DNA of 64,000 nucleotides. It comes from DASPJR01 sp035628505. Lineage in GTDB: Bacteria > Planctomycetota > SZUA-567 > H5-PLA8. The translations under genes were made by a program, and so were the position numbers. Under the pieces are notes generated by a model. It searched no databases. It was not told the origin of the DNA and saw only the letters and a list, made by a program, of their open reading frames with translations. The first letter of the stretch is position 1. Each line of letters begins with the position of its first letter. Below are positions 22,451 through 30,272 of the stretch, in pieces. The stretch spans positions 1 to 64,000 of the forward strand of contig DASPJR010000158.1 in the NCBI GenBank assembly GCA_035628505.1, written 5' to 3'.

Positions 22451-24352
22451 TCAGATCGCCACAGGCTGCTGGAATTCCTGCGGGGGAAGCGGGTAGCCGC
22501 CGAGCAGGGCCTCCATGTCTTCGAGCTTGCGGATGTTGTACGCGAGGTTGGACTCGAGGTATTCCTGCACATGCCGTTCATGTGTCAGGCGCAGAGCCTG
22601 ATGCTGAAAATTGCTGATGATCCCCGGGAGCTTGTTCTTGGCGTCCATGATGCGCCAGCGCAGGCGCCCGCTGTGGAACGGATCGCCGCACCCGGCCTGC
22701 AGATTCGAGAAATTCCCGCTGACGTCTGTTTCAAACTGCTTGACGTACTCGGCCAGCGAGCCCAGCGCGCTCCAGCTTTCCAGGAACGCGAGTGTCGCAC
22801 CGTTGCGCGTAGCATGTTTCATTTCGTGGATGAAGAATTCGCGGGCGCGGCGCGGGTGGTCACGCAGCAGCATATCAAACGCGGCCCACAACCGGTTCTG
22901 CATCCCGGAATCTTTAACGCCGAACATGCGCGCGACAAACCGCTGCGGGAATTGCTCGCGCGGCAGGCCCTTAAGTCCCGACCATACGCGTTCAGCGGCA
23001 TAGTGCGCTCCGGGCCAGCTCACTTCCGGCGGCTGAAACATGGGGCCGAGCGTGTAATCGCGCGTCCAGGCGGTTGTAATCAGCCCTTCCAGATAGCCCA
23101 TCTCAGCCGCTTCAGTCCAGGCGTCGATGTTGTCAAAGGAGTCGTACCGGGAACTGGGCGAGCGTGTCGCCGCGCCCCAGACTTTGCGCCCAAGCTTCCG
23201 GTAACGGTCGAGGTTGGTCAGAATCGCAGGCGTCGCGCGACCGCCGTGCCCTTCGTACTGCCAGAACGTCAGGATCGTCTCGGGCGGCAGCCATTTGACC
23301 TGCTCGTCGCTCATGCGCCGGAACATGTCGTCCCAGATCATCGGCGAGCGGCCGCCGGCGGTAAGGTAACGGCAGACCTTGCCAACGTAATCCAGGTAGA
23401 GCGCCGCGCGCCCGCCCAGCTGCTTGGCGCGAGCCTCACTGGCGGGATTCACTCCGAGCAGCCGTGTTTCATCGCCGCCCACATGCATGAACTTGCCGCT
23501 GTGAATGGACGCGAGGTCTTCCAACATCGCCGTAACGATTCCCAGCGTCTCCGGAACCACCGGGCAATACTGCAGGAAGTATTCAGAGTGCTCGCGCAGC
23601 GAAGCATAGGCTGGAATGCGCAGCACGTGGCCGGCGTTTCCGATGCAGGGAACAAGCGGAATGAGGGTGACGCCAAGGTCCTGCGCATACAAATCGATCT
23701 CGGAAAGTTCTGAAGGCATCAGCGCGCCTTCGGAGGCCAATCCTGGCTGCGAGGGAAAGTTGAAATAGGATTCATATTCGAGGATCAACGTGTTGATCTT
23801 CAGATCCGCGAACATGGATATGACAGTCTTGAGGTACTCTGCGTTGGGCGCCCAGCCTTTGAAATCCAGATGCATGGCGCGGAATGGCAGCAGCGGAAAA
23901 TCTTCAATTTCCATTCCCAGGACTTCAGGACCGTCATGAATGAGCTGGCGCAACGTCGCACCTGCGTGCTGCAAGCCCTGTTCATCGGCGCCATAAAGGA
24001 GCGCACCGGTGGCGGTGACGGTGAGACGGTAACCCTCCGGCGATGCCGTTGCTCCGCGCAGAGGGCGGTCGCTTCCATCCACTTTCGGGAAGGTGGCAGA
24101 CGGCGTGAAATACGCCTGCGTCGGTGCCAGTTTCGAGGTGGTTTCAGGAGCAGTGCGAAAACCCATGTCGAACAGCTGCTGGCACAAAGTATGACAACGC
24201 CGGCGGATGCCCACGGTAGCTTTGTCTGAGATATATAGAAAGTTAGACGGCGTCGGCCGGAACGGCGCACCTCGCAAACTGATGCTGCGCGGAAAAGGCA
24301 ACAGATTCAATTTAGGGGGCGGGCTGGATTCAAGTTGAACATCCAATGCCAT
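22451..24352 (-). CDS. Glycoside hydrolase family 20-like protein (beta-N-acetylhexosaminidase relative)
   Basis: The 633-residue protein lacks a signal peptide, so it is probably cytoplasmic. Residues about 15-155 form a GH20 N-terminal alpha/beta domain (LLPFPRSISLRG, EGYRLTVTATGALLYGADEQGLQHAGATLRQL). The TIM barrel begins PFRAMHLDFKGWAPN and contains the catalytic Asp-Glu pair in FMHVGGDETRLLG, near residues 294-295. GH20 enzymes release N-acetylglucosamine or galactosamine by substrate-assisted catalysis. The divergent barrel and ~150-residue helical C-terminus suggest a variant specificity. ATG 24352 was chosen because in-frame codons upstream lack a ribosome site. Confidence 0.83.
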   Translation of the reverse strand: MALDVQLESSPPPKLNLLPFPRSISLRGAPFRPTPSNFLYISDKATVGIRRRCHTLCQQLFDMGFRTAPETTSKLAPTQAYFTPSATFPKVDGSDRPLRGATASPEGYRLTVTATGALLYGADEQGLQHAGATLRQLIHDGPEVLGMEIEDFPLLPFRAMHLDFKGWAPNAEYLKTVISMFADLKINTLILEYESYFNFPSQPGLASEGALMPSELSEIDLYAQDLGVTLIPLVPCIGNAGHVLRIPAYASLREHSEYFLQYCPVVPETLGIVTAMLEDLASIHSGKFMHVGGDETRLLGVNPASEARAKQLGGRAALYLDYVGKVCRYLTAGGRSPMIWDDMFRRMSDEQVKWLPPETILTFWQYEGHGGRATPAILTNLDRYRKLGRKVWGAATRSPSSRYDSFDNIDAWTEAAEMGYLEGLITTAWTRDYTLGPMFQPPEVSWPGAHYAAERVWSGLKGLPREQFPQRFVARMFGVKDSGMQNRLWAAFDMLLRDHPRRAREFFIHEMKHATRNGATLAFLESWSALGSLAEYVKQFETDVSGNFSNLQAGCGDPFHSGRLRWRIMDAKNKLPGIISNFQHQALRLTHERHVQEYLESNLAYNIRKLEDMEALLGGYPLPPQEFQQPVAI

Positions 24353-24499
24353 AGTTTTTTCCGGCTCCGGTCGGCGGCCTGTCACGAGACGGATTCAGTT
24401 TGCCTCGCGGAAACATTTTCGCAAGCGCACGCGCGTGCGCCAGGCGTGCCGGTGGTTATGGCATAGTGTTTTCTTCTAACCATAACCTGGGAGCGCGCC

Positions 24500-25711
24500 A
24501 TGGCACTGCGAATCTATCTCTCGCCCGATGCCTTCAGCGGAACCAAATTCGCGTCTTCCGAGACGCTTCGCCAGAAAAAGGATTGCATAATAAACCAATG
24601 GCTCGTGACCGTGCGCCACAGAGTTCGTGCAGCATCTTTTTACGACGATAACGTGATTATCGATTCTTTGCCTGAATACCTGGACGAGCTTGCGGTTTTG
24701 CTGTCGCCATCTAAAGAAAAGCATGTTGAGGTCGCCTTGTCGACCGTGCGAACCTCCCGCGAACATGCCCGTCAGCGCACAACTCTCGCGCATTACACCC
24801 TGGAAGACGTGCTGCTCGAACACGATATTCTCCAGGATTTGATTCTCCGGGAGACCAACCCGGAGGACAGCCTTACGGTTGCCGAAGTTATTTCGAAAGG
24901 TGTTCGCGACGCCGCGGTCGAGTTCATGCATCAGCAACTCGCCAAAAAGGAGGCGTTGCTGAACGAAAATCATCGCGTCATTGATGCACTCCAGAAGGAG
25001 CGTGAACTGCGCGAACAATTCGTCGCGGCGCTGACGCACGACCTGCGCCAGCCCTTATCGTCTGCAAGAGTAAGCGCGCAGCTTCTGCAGCGCGACCCGG
25101 ACGGGCCGTCGCGGACAACACTGATAGCGCGAACTCTGGAAAGCCTCAATCGCATCGAACGCATGGTCGGCGATCTACTCGACGCCACTCAGATTCGGGC
25201 CGGGCACAAACTCTCGCTTGTGATCAGCGAGTGCGACCTGGCGAAGATCTGCCAGAGCGTTACTGGCGAAGTGGCAACCAGCGCGGGAGACCGTTTCGTG
25301 TGCAAATTCCCAGAAGGAACAATCCGTGGCTTCTGGGACGAAGCCAACGTCAGCCGCGCTCTGAGCAATCTTCTTTCTAATGCGGTGAAGTACGGCGATC
25401 CCGCTGAAAAGGTCGAAATCACCTTTTTCAAAAAGAATGACTACGTTCACGTTGCCGTCAGCAATCGTGGATCTCCCTTAAGTGCTGCCGAACAGCGCAT
25501 GATTTTCATGCCCTACTATCGAGCCAATTCAGCCCGTCACACTGGAAAAAAGGGCTGGGGGCTTGGCTTGACACTGGTCAAGGGGATCGCTGAAGCGCAT
25601 GGCGGTGATGTTTCTGTCAGCAGCGACGGCGGCGTCACGACATTCACGTTGATCCTGCCAATCGACGCGCGACAATTTGTTGAAAGTACTTCTTCTGTCC
25701 GCACGGAATAG
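24500..25711 (+). CDS. Soluble sensor histidine kinase with RsbRD-type N-terminal domain
   Basis: The 403-residue protein has an N-terminal helical domain (about 20-150: DCIINQWLVTVRHR, TLEDVLLEHDILQDLILRE) like the RsbRD_N sensory domain. A short coiled coil follows, then a HisKA domain with the phospho-His near 180 in ALTHDLRQPLSSARV. The ATPase domain has the N-box LSNLLSNAVKYGD and G-box KGWGLGLTLVKGIAEAHGG. There is no membrane segment, so it senses an intracellular signal. No response regulator lies next to it, so it is an orphan kinase. Confidence 0.92.
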   Translation: MALRIYLSPDAFSGTKFASSETLRQKKDCIINQWLVTVRHRVRAASFYDDNVIIDSLPEYLDELAVLLSPSKEKHVEVALSTVRTSREHARQRTTLAHYTLEDVLLEHDILQDLILRETNPEDSLTVAEVISKGVRDAAVEFMHQQLAKKEALLNENHRVIDALQKERELREQFVAALTHDLRQPLSSARVSAQLLQRDPDGPSRTTLIARTLESLNRIERMVGDLLDATQIRAGHKLSLVISECDLAKICQSVTGEVATSAGDRFVCKFPEGTIRGFWDEANVSRALSNLLSNAVKYGDPAEKVEITFFKKNDYVHVAVSNRGSPLSAAEQRMIFMPYYRANSARHTGKKGWGLGLTLVKGIAEAHGGDVSVSSDGGVTTFTLILPIDARQFVESTSSVRTE

Positions 25712-25863
25712 CGGCAGAATTCAGCCTCGTGTCCGGTTTTCGGACTCCAGGATCACTCCATTTCGAAAAAACGGCCCGGGTCATAAGCGCGGCTTGTTTA
25801 ATTTTGAAAATCCGCTCAGGAGACTGTGAATACAGGCCGCCGGCTTGCTAATTCAGATGCCAA

Positions 25864-25879
25864 CGGGCCCGAAGGCCCG
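25864..25879. repeat. Small CGGGCC-CGAA-GGCCCG hairpin
   Basis: A perfect six-base stem with a CGAA loop lies in the 188-base gap after the histidine kinase gene. It lacks a U-tract and is more like a REP unit than a terminator. Nothing else was seen in the gap. Confidence 0.4.
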
Positions 25880-25899
25880 CGGACTGGGATTTACATGGC

Positions 25900-26271
25900 A
25901 TGATGCAGAATAAACCTGCACGTCGCGAACTCTACGCGGTCCATCAGCGTGGAAGTTGTGTGTGGCAGGTGAAGCGATCAGGCAGGCCGATCAGCTATCA
26001 CCGCTGCAAGTTCGATGCGATTAACTTTGCAATGGCGCATTCGAACGCGAGAGCAGTGATCTTAGTAGTGCCAGAAGCCGAGGAAGGAGAAATGATGAGA
26101 CGACGACAAGCGCGACGAGCACGACAAGCCGCGCAGGTGCACGCGGAGGTGGATCGCAAGGAACGTGAACACGAAGCTGCGATCAGCCTGCCGGCGGCGG
26201 AGTCGAATGAACCCGTGGAGAAGAATCTTGTGAAAGCATCCGCGGACGAAGTGGCGCCTCGGCCCGAGTAA
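25900..26271 (+). CDS. DUF2188-like small protein with charged C-terminal tail
   Basis: The 123-residue protein begins with a module that resembles DUF2188: ELYAVHQRGSCVWQVKRSGRPISYHRCKFDAINFAMAHSNARAVILVV. A very basic helix follows (MMRRRQARRARQAAQVHAEVDRKEREHE), then an acidic tail. The basic stretch could bind nucleic acid. The DUF2188 likeness rests on the aromatic/Trp-Val-Lys pattern and is moderate. An alternative start is the next Met. It precedes a secreted protein gene by 42 bases on the same strand. Confidence 0.6.
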   Translation: MMQNKPARRELYAVHQRGSCVWQVKRSGRPISYHRCKFDAINFAMAHSNARAVILVVPEAEEGEMMRRRQARRARQAAQVHAEVDRKEREHEAAISLPAAESNEPVEKNLVKASADEVAPRPE

Positions 26272-26313
26272 AGTACCCAGCGTCACTTCCACATCCACTT
26301 ATTGGAGAAAATT

Positions 26314-26745
26314 ATGAAACTTTCAGCCCTTTTAGCACTGCCGTTCGTTTTCGCTCTTTCGATTGTTCCAGCCTTCGCAGCCGACAAGGAGGAGAAGGTC
26401 GAGATCAAGTCAGAGAACAAGGACGGCAAATCCGAGTTCAAAATGAAGGTTAAGAAGAAAGACAAGGACTACGTCGGCGTGAGCGGAGACAAAGAGTACA
26501 TCCTGCGCGGTGAGTCGGTTTCGACGATCAAGAGCGAAGGCGAGTACACCGTTTATGGGGATATCTCCGCCGACGGACGCTATATCGAAACGCGCAGCAT
26601 CGAGCCGGTTGTCGTGCACCGCGACGTGAAGGTCGAAGAGCCGATCGATGTCAAGGTTGAGGAGCGGCCGGTCATCCGCGAGCGGGAAGTCGAAGTGAAG
26701 AAGGAACCGCTCGTGAAGCTCCCTGGCGTGGAAATCAACCCGTAG
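26314..26745 (+). CDS. Small secreted, highly charged protein of unknown function
   Basis: The 143-residue protein has a clear signal peptide (MKLSALLALPFVFALSIVPAFA) followed by a Lys/Glu-rich mature part (KEEKVEIKSENKDGKSEFKMKVKKKDKD). A middle part looks beta-rich (YVGVSGDKEYILRGESVSTIKSEGEYTVYGDISADGRYIETRS). The C-terminal part is Val/Glu/Arg rich. ATG 26314 follows TTGGAGAAAATT, a good ribosome site that also contains an in-frame TTG. A strong terminator follows the gene, so this is likely the end of its transcript. Confidence 0.7.
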   Translation: MKLSALLALPFVFALSIVPAFAADKEEKVEIKSENKDGKSEFKMKVKKKDKDYVGVSGDKEYILRGESVSTIKSEGEYTVYGDISADGRYIETRSIEPVVVHRDVKVEEPIDVKVEERPVIREREVEVKKEPLVKLPGVEINP

Positions 26746-26771
26746 TCTGAATTAGTCCAAAGCAGTCTGAG

Positions 26772-26810
26772 GCAGCCGCCGGCCTAACATGCCGGCGGCT
26801 GCTTTCTTTA
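26772..26810 (+). terminator. Rho-independent terminator
   Basis: A perfect 12-base-pair stem (GCAGCCGCCGGC at 26772-26783 with GCCGGCGGCTGC at 26791-26802) has a seven-base loop and is followed by TTTCTTT. It ends the transcript of the secreted charged protein. Confidence 0.95.
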
Positions 26811-26913
26811 AAGAAGGCGAACATCTTGACAGAAGCCAGTCTCGTCACGTAGCTTTAACCCTGTCCGTTCACACGGCTCGTCCCAAAGCTGCGCTCCAGG
26901 CGAGAAAAGTCAG

Positions 26914-28287
26914 ATGCCCAATCTGGACGACATCCGTTTAGGCCAGCTCTCTGTCGCCCAGGGGCTCTGCCTTCCAATGGAAGTCGAAGAGTGCCTCACC
27001 CAGCAGCACCGCAGCGAACAGAACGGGGGCACCGAGCGCCTGGGCGAACTGCTGATCGCGCGAGGTTATCTCACGCGGACGCAGCTCACGCGCCTGCTCA
27101 ATCTGCAGCGTGAAACAGAACAGAAAGTTTCGCGCATCGGTCCCTACGAGCTGATCCGCAAGCTCGGCGAAGGCGGCATGGGCGCGGTCTACCAGGCCAA
27201 GGACACACGCAGCGACGAAATCGTGGCCTTGAAAGTCCTCCCGCGCAGCCGCGCCAAGGATAAAATCTTCCTGCAGCGGTTCGAACAGGAAGCGCGCGCC
27301 GCCTTTGAGCTTGATCATCCCAACATCGTCCACGGTCTCGACGTCGGGCAGGCAGACGGCTACCACTTCCTGGTCATGGAGTTCGTTCAGGGCAAGGACG
27401 TCTACGCTCTGCTGGAACAGAAAGGACGGCTTTCGGAAAAGGAAGTGCTGACGATCCTGGAGCAGATCGCGCAGGCGCTGGACCACATCCACGGCGAGCG
27501 TCTGGTTCATCGCGACATCAAGCCGGAAAACATTATCGTCACCGAACGCGGCACGGCCAAGCTTGCTGACATGGGCCTTGCGGTCGACAGCGAGATCCAG
27601 GGCCGCCGCCGGATCACGCAGGCCGGCATAGCGATGGGCACTCCGTTTTATCTCTCGCCGGAGCAAATCGAAGGAAAGTCTGAGGCCGACATCCGTTCGG
27701 ACATTTACGCGCTGGGCACCACCATTTACGAAGCGCTGACGGGGCGTCCGCCGTTTGAAGGCGAGACGCCTGCCGTCGTGATGATGAAACATCTCAACGA
27801 GCAGGTGCCCAGCCCGCATGAAATTGATCACACGATTTCACAGAACTTCTGCCACCTGCTTGAGCGCATGATGGCCAAGAGCGCGTCCGAGCGTTACCAG
27901 ACACCGGCGGAACTGCTCAGCGACATTCAACGCGTGAAAGCCGGCCAGGCGCCGCTTGGTGAGCGCCCCGCCAACGGCCGTTCGAGCGTGGCCCGGCCGC
28001 GCGACCATCATCCCGAACCGATTCCGGTCGTGGCCGGCACAGGACACCCGAGGACATCCGAAAATCTCGAGCAGCTTGAGCCGCTGCTGACCCCGATAAC
28101 CAGCACGCAGGATTCACGCGTCGCCAGCGCGATCAAGTCGCGGAAAAGCATGCCCCACGCACTGCGCGGCCGTTCGGCGGCCGCTGCGTCCAGCGATCAG
28201 AACATAAAGTTGGCGATCGTTGTCGGCGTGGCCGTCGCCGTCGCCGTTCTGGCATTCATGCTCGTCGGTGTTTTTTCACCAGGTTAG
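26914..28287 (+). CDS. Hanks-type Ser/Thr protein kinase with N-terminal tandem MshEN-like motifs
   Basis: The 457-residue protein has a kinase domain at about 75-345: glycine loop GEGGMGAVY, catalytic Lys in ALKVLPR, catalytic loop HRDIKPENII, DMG in place of DFG, and SPEQ for APE. A variable linker and one C-terminal membrane helix (LAIVVGVAVAVAVLAFMLVGVF) follow. Residues 8-31 and 42-65 each fit the 24-residue MshEN motif: Arg-Leu-Gly at positions 1-3 (R8-L9-G10, R42-L43-G44), Gly at position 10 (G17, G51), Leu/Val at 17, Leu at 21 and Gln at 24 (Q31, Q65). MshEN domains bind c-di-GMP in type II secretion and pilus ATPases, so this may be a c-di-GMP-responsive kinase. Confidence 0.9.
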   Translation: MPNLDDIRLGQLSVAQGLCLPMEVEECLTQQHRSEQNGGTERLGELLIARGYLTRTQLTRLLNLQRETEQKVSRIGPYELIRKLGEGGMGAVYQAKDTRSDEIVALKVLPRSRAKDKIFLQRFEQEARAAFELDHPNIVHGLDVGQADGYHFLVMEFVQGKDVYALLEQKGRLSEKEVLTILEQIAQALDHIHGERLVHRDIKPENIIVTERGTAKLADMGLAVDSEIQGRRRITQAGIAMGTPFYLSPEQIEGKSEADIRSDIYALGTTIYEALTGRPPFEGETPAVVMMKHLNEQVPSPHEIDHTISQNFCHLLERMMAKSASERYQTPAELLSDIQRVKAGQAPLGERPANGRSSVARPRDHHPEPIPVVAGTGHPRTSENLEQLEPLLTPITSTQDSRVASAIKSRKSMPHALRGRSAAAASSDQNIKLAIVVGVAVAVAVLAFMLVGVFSPG

Positions 28288-28629
28288 AAGCCGCATGACT
28301 ATCAGGAAAAGCACAGAGGCAACGCTGAGCGCGGCCGTGCTGATGGCGATGACGCAGATTCTGCGCTCCTTTGCCGCGTGCGCGCGCTGCTGCTCGGCAC
28401 GCTGCTCGGCCACTTTCTGGCGCAGCTCTTCAGTAATGTAGCGCTTGAAGTCTGCCTTCGATCCTTCCAGGAACGCCAGCGTTTGCGCTTCGAGCTTCTT
28501 GTCGATATAGGTTTGCTTGATCAGCGCCTGCTGCTGAATTTCTGCGGCTTTTTCGCGTTCAATCTGGCGTTCTCGCGCCGTATATGAAACACGCCGGCGC
28601 ACCGGCCTCTCGGCGGATTCCTGAGACAT
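28276..28629 (-). CDS. Small tail-anchored coiled-coil protein
   Basis: The 117-residue protein starts with a basic segment (RPVRRRVSYTARERQIERE), followed by a long charged helix likely to form a coiled coil (IDKKLEAQTLAFLEGSKADFKRYITEELRQKVAEQRAEQQRA). It ends with one membrane helix (ICVIAISTAALSVASVLFLIVM). Its ATG follows GGAGGGG. The 3' end overlaps that of the convergent kinase gene by 12 bases, so the last codons of both genes share DNA. No family was recognised. Confidence 0.7.
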   Translation of the reverse strand: MSQESAERPVRRRVSYTARERQIEREKAAEIQQQALIKQTYIDKKLEAQTLAFLEGSKADFKRYITEELRQKVAEQRAEQQRAHAAKERRICVIAISTAALSVASVLFLIVMRLLTW

Positions 28630-28954
28630 TTTTCCCCTCCGATAAACATCTCACAATTCGATAGAATCTCTCGTTCCGGGCATACAGGTCGCGCCCGGAT
28701 TATTGACGCAGATTACGACGGCACATGCCGCGCCAGTTTAGCGTGCTCATGTGTCATGATTGTTTCCTCGGATACTCCCGCTTGTCTGACAATCGTTGAG
28801 TGTCCCGGAAACGTTACGCTGGGCCGCTTCTTTCCGACGGGAAATGAACGGACAGAGCCGCCGTGACACACGCACGAATCTGGCAGACCAGGGCGCCGCC
28901 GGCAGTTGACGCGTAAGTTGCATCTGTGATTATCAACCTGACAGGAGACTGGTG
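28630..28954. other. Intergenic region between divergent small genes
   Basis: This 325-base stretch separates the divergent coiled-coil gene and the gene at 28955. It contains ribosome sites at both edges (GGAGGGG and AGGAG). I see no credible coding region, repeat or terminator in it, and no convincing promoter by eye. Confidence 0.4.
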
Positions 28955-29539
28955 ATGCGCGAGATCAAGACAGACAGCTATGGCCCCGCTGCGAAGGAAC
29001 TGATCGCATTGGCGCAAAGCGAAGGGCGTCCGTCAACGCTGACGTTCTCGACGCCAGCGGCCGGGGCGCGTGCGGCGCTTGCAGGCATGAACGATCAGAA
29101 TGTCTCGGCTAATCGCCGCGTGCGTATGCCGCACGATGCCGAATCGTTGCGCGCGGCGCTGTGGCTGCTGTTCGATTACGAAAAAGAGAGCCACGAGCTT
29201 TCGCAGAACATCCCCACGCCTTCGGGCAGCTACTGGCATGGCATCCTGCACCGTCGTGAGCCCGACGCGAGCAATGCGAAATACTGGATGGCGCGCATCG
29301 GTGAACATCCCGTCCTTCCTGAACTGCTGCAGGACGCGAGGGAAATCGCAAGCTTGGCCGGGCCAGCAGGGAAGACACTGCTTGGGGCGCTTGACAAGAT
29401 GAGCATCTTTGACGCTGCCTGGTTCGTCGATCGCTGCACGACTCCAGCCGATCCGCAGAGCACAAAAGTGCTGCTGGACATCCAGCGGCGCGAATGGGCG
29501 CTGCTCTTCGACTATAATTTCAAGAAAGCCTTCGCCTGA
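28955..29539 (+). CDS. Protein of unknown function (194 residues)
   Basis: The protein is soluble and mostly helical, with no signal peptide. Distinctive stretches are ESLRAALWLLFDYEKESHELSQ, SGSYWHGILHRREPDASNAKYWM and WALLFDYNFKKAF at the C-terminus. The His/Trp-rich SYWHGILHRREPD looks like a functional site. To my recollection similar hypothetical proteins occur in planctomycetes, but no activity is known. ATG 28955 was chosen because AGGAG lies seven bases upstream; an adjoining GTG at 28952 is possible. It ends one base from the convergent retropepsin gene. Confidence 0.62.
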   Translation: MREIKTDSYGPAAKELIALAQSEGRPSTLTFSTPAAGARAALAGMNDQNVSANRRVRMPHDAESLRAALWLLFDYEKESHELSQNIPTPSGSYWHGILHRREPDASNAKYWMARIGEHPVLPELLQDAREIASLAGPAGKTLLGALDKMSIFDAAWFVDRCTTPADPQSTKVLLDIQRREWALLFDYNFKKAFA

Positions 29540-29540
29540 A

Positions 29541-29963
29541 TTAGAAACTCAAGCTGAAGAGATTGTGGTAGCCGATATAGACGAGCACGGCATGCGCGAG
29601 CACGTCGCGGCCGATCAGGCACTGGATCTGATTGCCTGGGGTAGCGATGACCGCTCCCTGCCATGTTACGTTGTTGGGAAAGTAAAACCGGATTGCATAT
29701 TCGAAGCAGGCCATGCTCGGATCAGACGCCGTTGCGATGTTGCAGGTGCCGCAGGGCTTCAAGCCCAGGCGTTGCACGTATGTCTCGGTGATAACGCTGC
29801 GGTCGGCCCCGGTATCGATCTTGAATTCAATAGGCAGGGGCGGCGGCACGATCACGCCTTCACGTTGCAGGGCAGCTTCAGTGGCCTGCGTCACACCGAC
29901 CTGAGCCAGAACAATCAACCCCCGACTCTGGCATTTCTCGTTAGCAATGGTGAACGACGGCAC
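29541..29963 (-). CDS. Retropepsin-like single-domain aspartic protease
   Basis: The 140-residue protein has the retroviral-type active site IEFKIDTGADRSVITE (Asp-Thr-Gly-Ala) and the flap and C-terminal element CLIGRDVLAH (Ile-Gly-Arg-Asp). This matches the clan AA proteases found in bacteria, which act as homodimers, each chain giving one catalytic Asp. There is no signal peptide. The start is a GTG at 29963 behind GGGAGGGGATG. It follows a small gene by 30 bases in the same direction; the pair is probably one transcript downstream of cysD-cysNC. The substrate is unknown. Confidence 0.85.
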   Translation of the reverse strand: MPSFTIANEKCQSRGLIVLAQVGVTQATEAALQREGVIVPPPLPIEFKIDTGADRSVITETYVQRLGLKPCGTCNIATASDPSMACFEYAIRFYFPNNVTWQGAVIATPGNQIQCLIGRDVLAHAVLVYIGYHNLFSLSF

Positions 29964-29993
29964 AGCATCCCCTCCCGCTCGCGTCCGGATTTT

Positions 29994-30212
29994 TTACGCG
30001 AACTTTTTACGCCTGGCCGTAGTTATCTTCTTTACGAGAAAGGGCTCATTACCGAAGCGTCGGTAGCCCTCTTCGATGGCATCGTACTGTTTTTGGAATA
30101 CGCCAATTACATCCCGGTCTTTGACCAGGACGTATAACCCGCCGCGCGTTGCGGCGAGCTGTGGCTCGAGCTGGGCGAATGTCTGCAGCTCGGTTTCTAG
30201 AGGGTGGTGCAT
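29994..30212 (-). CDS. Small protein partnering the retropepsin gene (DUF5678-like)
   Basis: The 72-residue protein begins MHHPLETELQTFAQLEPQL and has GLYVLVKDRDVIGVFQKQYDAIEEGYRRFG, ending with a basic tail. The helix followed by the G-x-Y-V-L-V-K and Y-D-A-I-E-E-G-Y pattern resembles small DUF5678-type proteins that occur next to retropepsin-like genes in other bacteria, as I recall. ATG 30212 has GGGAG eight bases upstream; the Met two codons earlier is too near that site. It may be the protease's substrate, chaperone or an antitoxin-like partner; this is inference. Confidence 0.6.
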   Translation of the reverse strand: MHHPLETELQTFAQLEPQLAATRGGLYVLVKDRDVIGVFQKQYDAIEEGYRRFGNEPFLVKKITTARRKKFA

Positions 30213-30272
30213 CCACATATCTCCCAAACACCCGTTCTTCGTGGGTGCCCGGGAGACATGTCTAAGCAAGAT

